From Bog-473 sp963763575 (lineage in GTDB: Bacteria; Actinomycetota; Acidimicrobiia; Acidimicrobiales; RAAP-2), in NCBI GenBank assembly GCA_963763575.1, contig CAVXPD010000005.1, forward strand, positions 148,361-212,360: a stretch of DNA of 64,000 bases, in the 5' to 3' direction. The position numbers were made by a program, and so were the translations under genes. This document shows, one piece after another, positions 16,914-23,826 of the stretch. The notes beneath the pieces were generated by a model, which saw only the letters and a list, made by a program, of their open reading frames with translations, was not told the origin of the DNA and made no database searches. The stretch's first letter is position 1. Every line of letters starts with the position of its first letter.

Positions 16914-17534
16914 GCTGACCTGCACCGAGCTCGTCGTGGCGCCGGCGGCTTGGGTCCCGGTAATGGCGTGAGCAGTCTCAGGCTCGAGGGACTGCTGCCT
17001 CACCGAAGACTTCGGAATCGAGTTCCGTGCAACGAGTCTGCAACGGGTCGCGTTCGCAAACATCGCCGAATAACCCGGCGCTCTCCATGCAGGAATCCAC
17101 GGCAAGGGACGGGAGGATCATCGCGCTGCGCGACGTGCGCCATAGGCGAAACGGAACGTTCGCGATTGTGTCCGAGCCGCCGGAGGGACCCGCGGACCAT
17201 TCTCGAACCTTGACAGCGATTCAAAGTCGCAGTTCTTGAGGACGGACGCCACCGGTGCTGGTGAGGTGAGACAGCGACTGCCAGGGCCGATGCGGCATCG
17301 CAGGAGTACCGAGGCCGAGCCGTTGGCGGGACGGCCAGCGGGTGAAATGGAGACTCGATTGAGTCGGTGTATGATTCTTCCAACCTCAACTCGGGTGGAA
17401 GCGCCGCCGCTTACGGCGGGGGGAGTGGCAGCGCTGTGGAGACCAGTTCGAATGGCGGATCCGCCGAGCCTTGGCACACGCTCCGTCTGCATCCCACCTC
17501 TGACCGCGACGGGCGAGAGGGTTCACTGCTCTTG
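16914..17534. other. Intergenic stretch without a supported gene
   Basis: About 620 bp with only short frames on both strands, none with a ribosome binding site or a recognisable protein pattern. It adds to the low coding density of the 13.0-18.7 kb region. Confidence 0.5.
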
Positions 17535-18182
17535 ATGCCTGCGCCGCGCAAGGCACTTCGCCACGCACTTCCCGTCGTGCTCGAAGGCGTCGTAGGTCCC
17601 CTCGTCCTGTTCTATCTGCTCCTCATCCTCACCGGATTCAAGGGTGCATTGATCGCGGCACTCGCCTGGTCTTATCTGGCACTCGGTCGGCGCCTGCTGA
17701 AGCGGGAGCGGGTATCGATGCTGTTGTTGTTCGGAACGATTCTCATCACCTTGAGGACGGTGATTGCATTCGTCAGTGGGAGCGCCTTTATTTACTTTGC
17801 GCAGCCGACAGCCGGTACCGTCATAATTTCTCTCGCCCTGTTGGTCGCAGCAGTGGCCGGTCGGCCCTTCACACAACGCTTCGTCCACGACTTTTGCCCC
17901 ATGGACCCGGCAATGATGAGGCGGCCCATGGTTCGTCGATTCTTCATTCGGATCTCGGTCCTCTGGGCGACTGTCCTGATGCTCAATGCGGGGCTCGTGT
18001 TCTGGTTGCTCGTGTCATCGTCGCTCCGTTCCTTCGTGCTGGAGCGCTCGGCGGTGACCTACGGGCTCACCGCCATCGCCATCTTCTTCTCGATCACCAG
18101 GTTCATGGCGATGATGCGTCACGACGGCATTACCGTCGAATGGGCGAGCACCAAGACACCTCAAGTCCGCTCGGGAGCCTGA
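17535..18182 (+). CDS. VC0807-like integral membrane protein
   Basis: 215 residues from ATG 17535; the frame opens earlier at 17367, but that part is Ser/Gly-rich and atypical. About six hydrophobic helices are visible. Between helices four and five is the conserved-looking block DFCPMDPAMMRRPMVRRFF, followed by LWATVLMLNAGLVFWLL. This arrangement matches the VC0807 family of small membrane proteins, whose function is not established. It has no close neighbours on the same strand within 600 bp upstream. Confidence 0.6.
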   Translation: MPAPRKALRHALPVVLEGVVGPLVLFYLLLILTGFKGALIAALAWSYLALGRRLLKRERVSMLLLFGTILITLRTVIAFVSGSAFIYFAQPTAGTVIISLALLVAAVAGRPFTQRFVHDFCPMDPAMMRRPMVRRFFIRISVLWATVLMLNAGLVFWLLVSSSLRSFVLERSAVTYGLTAIAIFFSITRFMAMMRHDGITVEWASTKTPQVRSGA

Positions 18183-18472
18183 GTCCGCACGGTCATCGGT
18201 GCCTCGACGACGGGCCCGTGCCGTGATTACAACAGAGCAGCGTGCTCTCCGGATTGGGCGGCCTGGGCCAATCGGCGGAGGTGTCTAACTCCGATTCCTA
18301 GTGGGCCCTTTTCGGGTGGACCAACACCATTTCCTGGGACCTCTTTTGGTGGCTCTTCCGGTGGGCTCTTCTGACGGGCTTTTCTGCTGCGTTTCTGCTG
18401 TCGGGGTCACCCAAAAGCACGTGTCGGCCCTCAGCCGAACAGGAAATGACGGGGATCAGCCGGAACAACACA
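18183..18472. other. Intergenic stretch, U-rich in part, no gene seen
   Basis: Between the VC0807-like gene and the repeats at tRNA-Lys. It contains several TTTTC-type runs (18308-18400) and the small inverted repeat CGGAG...CTCCG near 18280, but no T-loop (TTCRA) consistent with a tRNA and no supported ORF. Confidence 0.4.
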
Positions 18473-18514
18473 TGTCTGTGTGGGCCTGTCTGTGTGGGCC
18501 TGTCTGTGTGGGCC
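18473..18514. repeat. Three perfect 14-bp tandem repeats at the 3' end of tRNA-Lys
   Basis: The unit TGTCTGTGTGGGCC occurs three times without change at 18473-18486, 18487-18500 and 18501-18514. The last copy runs into the acceptor stem of tRNA-Lys (3' end at 18509). Repeats anchored on a tRNA 3' end often come from attachment sites or replication slippage. Confidence 0.9.
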
Positions 18515-18581
18515 GCCCGGGTCTCGATCCCGGCACCTTGGGATTAAAAGTCCCCTGCTCTTCCGGATGAGCTAGCGGCCC
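18509..18581 (-). tRNA. tRNA-Lys (anticodon TTT)
   Basis: A complete cloverleaf on the minus strand. Acceptor GGGCCGC/GCGGCCC is perfect and the D-stem is GCTC/GAGC. The anticodon arm GGGGA-CTTTTAA-TCCCA has one terminal mismatch, and the T-stem is CCGGG/CCCGG. The T-loop reads ATCGAGA, so the near-universal T54 is A here. Discriminator A; CCA is not encoded (CAC follows). Confidence 0.85.
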
Positions 18582-18732
18582 CGGGGTGCACGATAACGGA
18601 CGAGAAATCAGACGAGAAGACAACTGAGCAGAACCATGGTGTTCGAGACAGACCTCGGCTTATCGACTCGGATGTGTCTCGGCTCTTCGAGCAGTCAAAC
18701 GGCGACATCTTCGAACCGGCCGTCCCAGAGGA

Positions 18733-19614
18733 TCATCGCCCGGGCGTCGCGATGGCAGCCAACTTTGGGATGACGGGCGCCCAGGTCTCCTCGAGCCAGC
18801 GACGCGGCTCGGGCCCGGCCGAGCTGACCACGATCGTATGGGCCCCGGCGCCGGCCATGGCCTCCGCTTCTCGGACGATGGTGTCGGTGTCAGCGTCGTC
18901 CGGCACCGCGAACAGCGCCGTCACCTCGATCTGCGCCGGGTCCCGGCCGACGTCGTCGCAGTGGCGGCGCAACACGTCGACCTTGTGGGCCACTGTTGCC
19001 GTGTCTCCGATGAAGTTGCATGCATCGGCGTACATCGCCACGAGGCGGAGCGTTTTGCGTTCGCCACCGCCGCCGATGAGGATCCGCGGCCGCGGCGAGC
19101 TGACCGGGCGCGGTGAACACATGGTCTCGGCCAACGTGTAATGCGTCCCCTCATAGGGCCCGTCGTCGTCGCTCCACATTTGGAGGCAGATCTGGAGAGT
19201 CTCTTCCAGCCGTTCGTAGCGCTCGCGCAGCGGTGGAAACGGTACGCCGAGCCCGCGGTGTTCGCGTTCGTACCACGCTGCGCCCAACCCGAGCTCCACG
19301 CGCCCTTCGGACAACACGTCGAGAGTGGTCACGGTCTTGGCCAGGAGCCCGGGGTGGCGATAGGTGACCCCTCCGACCAGGAGCCGGAAGCGCAAGCGCT
19401 CCGTCTTGCCGGCGGCGAACGAGAGCGACGTGTACCCCTCGAGCATCGGTTCCTCCGCGGACCACATCATGTCCATCTGGAACCAGTGGTCCATGACGGA
19501 GAGCGTGCGCACGCCGATGGCGTCCGCCGCCTGCGCCACAGAGGCGAACGTGGGTCCGATGGCCTCGGCACCGCCGGGCCAGGTGAAGCGCGGAACGTGA
19601 ACGTCGAGATCCAT
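18733..19614 (-). CDS. LLM-class F420-dependent-type oxidoreductase
   Basis: 293 residues with a luciferase-like fold. MDLDVHVPRFTWPGG at the start is followed by MDHWFQMDMM, GVTYRHPGLLAKTVTTLDVL and GRVELGLGAAWYEREHRGLG. The last block is typical of the F420-dependent subgroup seen in actinobacteria, in which the GAAW/GxGW loop lines the cofactor site. PRILIGGGGERKTLRLVAMYADACN continues the barrel. Substrate unknown. It is divergent from the Thr-rich membrane protein with 125 bp between starts. Confidence 0.87.
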   Translation of the reverse strand: MDLDVHVPRFTWPGGAEAIGPTFASVAQAADAIGVRTLSVMDHWFQMDMMWSAEEPMLEGYTSLSFAAGKTERLRFRLLVGGVTYRHPGLLAKTVTTLDVLSEGRVELGLGAAWYEREHRGLGVPFPPLRERYERLEETLQICLQMWSDDDGPYEGTHYTLAETMCSPRPVSSPRPRILIGGGGERKTLRLVAMYADACNFIGDTATVAHKVDVLRRHCDDVGRDPAQIEVTALFAVPDDADTDTIVREAEAMAGAGAHTIVVSSAGPEPRRWLEETWAPVIPKLAAIATPGR

Positions 19615-19739
19615 CTCTGCTCCTCCCGTTTCTCGCTCGAGGGTATCCGGGGCCTCTCGGTCCGGGGCCTCCCCGCCGGACGGGGAGGACTAATTGCGGA
19701 TCCCCACGCCGGCGGATTGCTGTCCCTAGGCTGGCGATC

Positions 19740-20495
19740 GTGATCCGACGCACATCGACGCTGGTCGGTTGGCTGGCGGTGCTCGCCGCGGCGCCGCTGG
19801 CCATGGGGCTGTCGGCCGGAGAGGCAGCGGCACAGACGACCACCACCACCAGCTCGCCCGCCACGACGACGACCTCGGCTCCGACGACGACCACACTCCC
19901 GCCCACCACGGCAACGACGACCTCGACGACCTCGACGACCAGGACGACCCGCCCCCGTCCGACGACGACGTCCACGACGAACGCCGTGACCACGACGACC
20001 AAGGCCGCCTCGTCCTCAAGCTCGTCGACCGTCGGCTGGGTGCTCCTGGCAGTGGTGATCGTCCTCGCGGTCCTGCTGGTCGTATGGCTCATCGCCCGGA
20101 ACCGACGCCAAGGAAGGGCAGCCAACTGGCGGCGCTCCGTCACACCCGCCATCGCCGCCGCCGAGCTCGCCCGAGAGCTCGTCCTGTCGCAAGCACCATC
20201 AGATGACCAGCAACGGCGTGCCACCGTGGGAGTCCAGGTCGACGAGGCCGTGGACGGTCTCGAACGCGCAGCCTCTTCCGCACCGGACGAGACCAGCGCG
20301 GCCCTGACCAACCGCACCGCGCAGAGCCTGCGCGGTCTCGCGTTCGCCGTGGAGGCTGACCACTTGCTGCGATCGGGTGGCGAGCATCCGACGGGACAGC
20401 AGCTCGCGTCGGCCGACGCCGCTCGCCGCAACAGCTCCGCTGAGTTCGACGTCGCGCTCAGGGACCTCAAGGCGGCCGTGACCCCCACCAAGTAA
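19740..20495 (+). CDS. Exported protein with Thr-rich stalk and single TM anchor
   Basis: 251 residues, not assigned to a family. A signal peptide (residues 1-30, ending AAAQ) is followed by a Thr/Pro/Ser stalk of about 65 residues encoded by ACG/ACC codons. One TM helix lies at about 99-119 (VGWVLLAVVIVLAVLLVVWLI), then RNRRQGR and a cytoplasmic helical domain of about 130 residues. The stalk is outside the membrane and may be O-mannosylated, as is common for such regions in actinobacteria (inference). No catalytic motif is visible. GTG start at 19740. Confidence 0.7.
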   Translation: MIRRTSTLVGWLAVLAAAPLAMGLSAGEAAAQTTTTTSSPATTTTSAPTTTTLPPTTATTTSTTSTTRTTRPRPTTTSTTNAVTTTTKAASSSSSSTVGWVLLAVVIVLAVLLVVWLIARNRRQGRAANWRRSVTPAIAAAELARELVLSQAPSDDQQRRATVGVQVDEAVDGLERAASSAPDETSAALTNRTAQSLRGLAFAVEADHLLRSGGEHPTGQQLASADAARRNSSAEFDVALRDLKAAVTPTK

Positions 20496-20568
20496 CCGGC
20501 CGTCACCCGTCGGGCCGAAGGCGTTCTCTTTGTTCGGCACGGCCGAGTCACGAGAGGAGGGTCACCCG

Positions 20569-21519
20569 TCACCAGCCGGTCCGGCGCCGCAGCCACGACA
20601 GTGCGATGTCGCCCTGCGCGGCCTGAAACGGCCGCAGCGTGGGGAGACCGGGCGGCGCCGGGCGGAGCGAATGCGCCACCAAGAACCCGCTGAGCGCGGC
20701 CACGAGCACCGTGACGGCGTCTGGATCGGCGGTCTCCGCACGGGAATGCAGGGTCAGCAGTTCCTCGGGTGGCGGGCCACCCTCGAGCGCCACGGAGGGT
20801 GCCCACGCCACCACGTCGAAGACGGCCGCGCCGACGCACGCGTGGGGCCAGTCCACGAAGACGACGCCGTCGTCGGTCACGAGAATGTTGTCGGAGCGCA
20901 CGTCGCAATGCAGAAGGGTGTTGCCGTCGAGGGCACCACGCCAGTCAGACGCGAGCTGGGCGAGCCGTTCGAGATGGCGGCCGGCCCATTCATCCAGGCC
21001 GGGTGGTGCGAACGGCTGGGAGGCCAGCTCCGACCAGCCGTCTAGGAGTGGGCTCAGGCGCTGGGCCGCCGATGGCGCCTCCGGCGCTGGGCACGGAGTG
21101 AGGAGGTCGTGCAGGACCTCGAGCGCGCGCACCGCCGCTCGAATCTCGTGGGGGTCCCACGGGCATGCCGGCGGCGTGCCGTCGATGGCGTCGAACGCCA
21201 GCGCCACCCAGTCGCCGTCGTCGTGGACCTCGAGCAGCCTGGGGAGCTGTGGCGCCGTCGGGAACGCGGCGGAGATCGCAGCCTCGCGGCGATGGAAGTC
21301 CGGCGACTCGGGGTTCAGTCCTGCGCCAACCGCTTTGACGAACATGGCGCGGTCCGGGCATGTGAGGACGACCGTGGCGCCGGGCGAGAAACCCCCGGCC
21401 AGATCGCGCACGGATGTTGGCGCGCCTCCGCCGACGCTGGCGGCCCACTCCCGCACCGTCTTGGGCACCTGGGCCCAGGGCAGATGGACGCCGGCCGCCG
21501 GGACGGCAGGTGTGCTCAA
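20569..21519 (-). CDS. Aminoglycoside phosphotransferase-like kinase
   Basis: About 316 residues of the APH/choline-kinase-like fold. The catalytic loop is LLHCDVRSDNILV and the metal-binding segment is VVFVDWPHACVG. GGFSPGATVVL near the N-terminus is the likely nucleotide-binding hairpin. Start codon TTG 21519 was chosen because it overlaps the stop of the DUF6295 gene (TTGA), implying translational coupling; the frame is open much further upstream. It would phosphorylate a hydroxyl of an unknown small molecule. Resistance should not be assumed. Third gene of a minus operon with the dienelactone hydrolase and DUF6295. Confidence 0.8.
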   Translation of the reverse strand: MSTPAVPAAGVHLPWAQVPKTVREWAASVGGGAPTSVRDLAGGFSPGATVVLTCPDRAMFVKAVGAGLNPESPDFHRREAAISAAFPTAPQLPRLLEVHDDGDWVALAFDAIDGTPPACPWDPHEIRAAVRALEVLHDLLTPCPAPEAPSAAQRLSPLLDGWSELASQPFAPPGLDEWAGRHLERLAQLASDWRGALDGNTLLHCDVRSDNILVTDDGVVFVDWPHACVGAAVFDVVAWAPSVALEGGPPPEELLTLHSRAETADPDAVTVLVAALSGFLVAHSLRPAPPGLPTLRPFQAAQGDIALSWLRRRTGW

Positions 21520-21776
21520 GAGGCGGCAGGCCCTGCGGCGGCGAGCGCCTCCTCGATGCTGTGGACCAAACGGCGCGCCGACTCCGCGCTGAGCTCGACG
21601 GCCACGCGCGCGCCCGGGCCGCGCGAGGGGTCCAGGAAGTCGATGTTCAACGTGTGGTCGAAGGACGCGTGAAAGGGATGGTCGAAGTAGACCTGCGCCG
21701 TCGTGACGGGGAACCAACCATGCGGGCCCTTGGCGCTGCCGGCGACGTCGGTGGGCACGGTGAGGTACGAGCACAT
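21516..21776 (-). CDS. DUF6295 family small protein
   Basis: An 86-residue protein. The start MCSYLTVPTDVAGSAKGPHG, the middle FDHPFHASFDHTLNIDFLD and the Ala/Glu-rich C-terminal helix match my recollection of the DUF6295 family of actinobacteria. Two His-rich turns and one Cys could bind a metal, but no function is known. It lies two bases after the stop of the dienelactone hydrolase gene and overlaps the kinase-like gene by four bases, so it is inside an operon. Confidence 0.7.
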   Translation of the reverse strand: MCSYLTVPTDVAGSAKGPHGWFPVTTAQVYFDHPFHASFDHTLNIDFLDPSRGPGARVAVELSAESARRLVHSIEEALAAAGPAAS

Positions 21777-21778
21777 GA

Positions 21779-22534
21779 TCAGGCCTCCTGGAGGTAGTTG
21801 CCGAAGAAGTCGAAGATGTGCCGCCAGCCGTCCACGGCGGCCTCGGGCCGGTAGGCCGGACGGTCGACCGAAAAGAACGCGTGGCCGGCGCCGTCGTAGC
21901 GGTGGAACTGGTAGGTCTTGCCGGCATCTTTGAGCGCCGCCTCGAGCTCGTCGACCTGTTCGGGGCTCGGGAACTGGTCATCGTTGCCGAACAGCCCGAG
22001 CAGCGGGCAGTTGAGCTGGGCGGTCTGGCCGACGAGCGGCGTCACTTTGAGCGGGTAGCCGTCGGGCACCGTTCCGACGACGAAGGCGCCGTAGCAGTCG
22101 ACGGCCGCATGGACGGGCAGGGTCACCGCCGTGAGGAAGGCGTGCCGGCCTCCCGAGCAGTGGCCGATGACGCCCACCCTTCCATTGGACGTGGGGAGCG
22201 CGCGCAGCGCCTCGATCGCCACCTTGACGTCGCCCACGAATTGATCGTCGGGGACGCCGCCGGCTTCGCGGGTGGCGGCCGCGGCGTCATCGGGATCCAC
22301 ATCGAGACCCTGGCGGGCGTAGAGGTTGGGGCAGATGGCGTTGTAGCCCGTCGCGGCGAAGCGCCGCGTCATCTCCTTGGTCTCCCGGTCCCACCCGGGC
22401 AGGTGGTGGATCACCAGGACCCCGCCGAAGGGGCCGTCACCCGCGGGGCGGGCCTGGTAGGCGTTGATGGTGGCGCCGTCGGTGCCGGTGAGCATCACGT
22501 TGCCGGCAGTGAGCGCTTCTTCGGGTGCTGCCAC
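21779..22534 (-). CDS. Dienelactone hydrolase family protein
   Basis: 251 residues from GTG 22534, which has AAAGGGG six bases upstream. The alpha/beta-hydrolase triad is Cys in IGHCSGGRHAF, Asp in LFGNDDQFP and His in YDGAGHAFF. A cysteine nucleophile in G-x-C-x-G-G is characteristic of dienelactone hydrolases, which open carboxymethylene-butenolides in aromatic degradation. Many relatives act on other esters. First gene of the minus operon with DUF6295 and the kinase-like protein, so it may process a substrate that is phosphorylated downstream (inference). Confidence 0.85.
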   Translation of the reverse strand: MAAPEEALTAGNVMLTGTDGATINAYQARPAGDGPFGGVLVIHHLPGWDRETKEMTRRFAATGYNAICPNLYARQGLDVDPDDAAAATREAGGVPDDQFVGDVKVAIEALRALPTSNGRVGVIGHCSGGRHAFLTAVTLPVHAAVDCYGAFVVGTVPDGYPLKVTPLVGQTAQLNCPLLGLFGNDDQFPSPEQVDELEAALKDAGKTYQFHRYDGAGHAFFSVDRPAYRPEAAVDGWRHIFDFFGNYLQEA

Positions 22535-22632
22535 GGGAAACCCCTTTCTGCGTGAGTTGGTCGCACGCACCCTACGCTCGTCCGACCGCGACGCGGCGAG
22601 CGGCAACCGCCGTCGCCCGGCATGATGACGAC

Positions 22633-23826
22633 GTGCGCCGCTGGGGGGCTGTGGTGGCAGGAATGCTCGGGGTCGCGTCGTGGGGCGCGGTCGCGATGCC
22701 CCAGCCGGTGTCGGCGTCGGGGACTGCGTCGGGATCGGAGGAAACCGTCCACACCGTCGCGGCGGGCCTGCTGGCGTCTCCCTCGGCGCTCACGCTTGAC
22801 AGCGCCGGTGACCTCTTCGTGGCCGATACCGGGCATTGCCGGATCCTCGTCGTCCCGTCCCACGACGGCCGTGTGTACGGGGTGAAGCTTCGCCGCGGGC
22901 GCGCCGTCACCGTCGCTGGCGGGCGCTGCGGTGCCGGCTCCATCGGGCGCCCCACCGGCATCGCCGTGGACGCGACGGGCGACGTCTACTTCTCCGAGGC
23001 CAACGAGCAACGGGTCGAGGTCATCCAGCCCGCGGGCCCAGGCGTGACCGTCGTTGCCGGCACCGGGCGAGCGGGCGCTGGCGGCGACGGGGGCGTGGCG
23101 ACATCGGGCCAGCTGGACGAGCCGAGCGGCGTGGCGGTCGACCGGAACGGAGACCTCTTCATCGCGGACACGGCCAATTGCCGGATCCAGCTCGTGCCCG
23201 TGGCGAGCGGCGAGCTGTTCGGGCGGAGCGTCGTGCGCGACCACGCCTACACCGTCGCGGGCACCGGCGTGTGCGGGAGCGCGGGGCAGGGCGGGCCGCT
23301 GAGCGGCGCCCAGCTGTTCGACCCGGTCGCGGTCGCGACCGACGCCGCGGGCGACCTGTTCGTGGCCGACGCCGGGGACCAATCGGTCCTGCTCGCGCCG
23401 GCGGTGAGTGGGACCTACTACGGCACCGCCGTGGGAGCGGGTGACATCGGGGTCGTCGTTGGCGGGACCGGGAGCTACGGGCCCTACGTGGCGGACGGGC
23501 TCTCGGCCACCGGGATCGGCGCCGAGTTGAACGACCCTCGGGGGCTGGCGCTGACGCCGAACGGCACGCTGGTCGTCACCGACGGCTTCATGCACGTGAT
23601 CCGGTTCGTGCCGGCGCAGTCCGGGACCGAGTTCGGGCGCGCCGTCTCGTCGGGAGACCTCTACACGCTCGCCGGCGCCCGGCCGGTCTCGACGTCCGTC
23701 GCCGCCGGCGACGGAACGCGCTGGGTCCTCACGCACCTGGACGTGCCGGCCGGAATCGCGGTCGGCGCGACGGGGGCCGTCCTCTTCAGCGACGCGGCCA
23801 CCGGCGCGATACGGAGTATCGGGTGA
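22633..23826 (+). CDS. Secreted NHL-repeat beta-propeller protein
   Basis: 397 residues from GTG 22633, with a signal peptide ending near VSASG (about residue 30). NHL blades are visible from motifs such as LTLDSAGDLFVADTGHCRI, GIAVDATGDVYFSEA, GVAVDRNGDLFIADTANCRI and VATDAAGDLFVADAGDQ. This gives about six blades, most with a Cys near the end of the blade. NHL propellers bind proteins or glycans; some are lyases, but no catalytic residues are evident. Its stop overlaps the GTG of the rhamnosidase gene (GTGA), so the two exported products are made together. Confidence 0.82.
   Translation: MRRWGAVVAGMLGVASWGAVAMPQPVSASGTASGSEETVHTVAAGLLASPSALTLDSAGDLFVADTGHCRILVVPSHDGRVYGVKLRRGRAVTVAGGRCGAGSIGRPTGIAVDATGDVYFSEANEQRVEVIQPAGPGVTVVAGTGRAGAGGDGGVATSGQLDEPSGVAVDRNGDLFIADTANCRIQLVPVASGELFGRSVVRDHAYTVAGTGVCGSAGQGGPLSGAQLFDPVAVATDAAGDLFVADAGDQSVLLAPAVSGTYYGTAVGAGDIGVVVGGTGSYGPYVADGLSATGIGAELNDPRGLALTPNGTLVVTDGFMHVIRFVPAQSGTEFGRAVSSGDLYTLAGARPVSTSVAAGDGTRWVLTHLDVPAGIAVGATGAVLFSDAATGAIRSIG

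Noticed and set aside
18240..18320. Possible tRNA-like fold on the plus strand with a CGGAG/CTCCG arm
   Set aside because: No T-loop, no matching acceptor and no T33 in the loop.
19840..20010. Repeated ACGACG/ACCACC runs that resemble a microsatellite or short repeat array
   Set aside because: They are in frame and encode the Thr-rich stalk of the exported protein at 19740-20495; not a CRISPR array or independent repeat.
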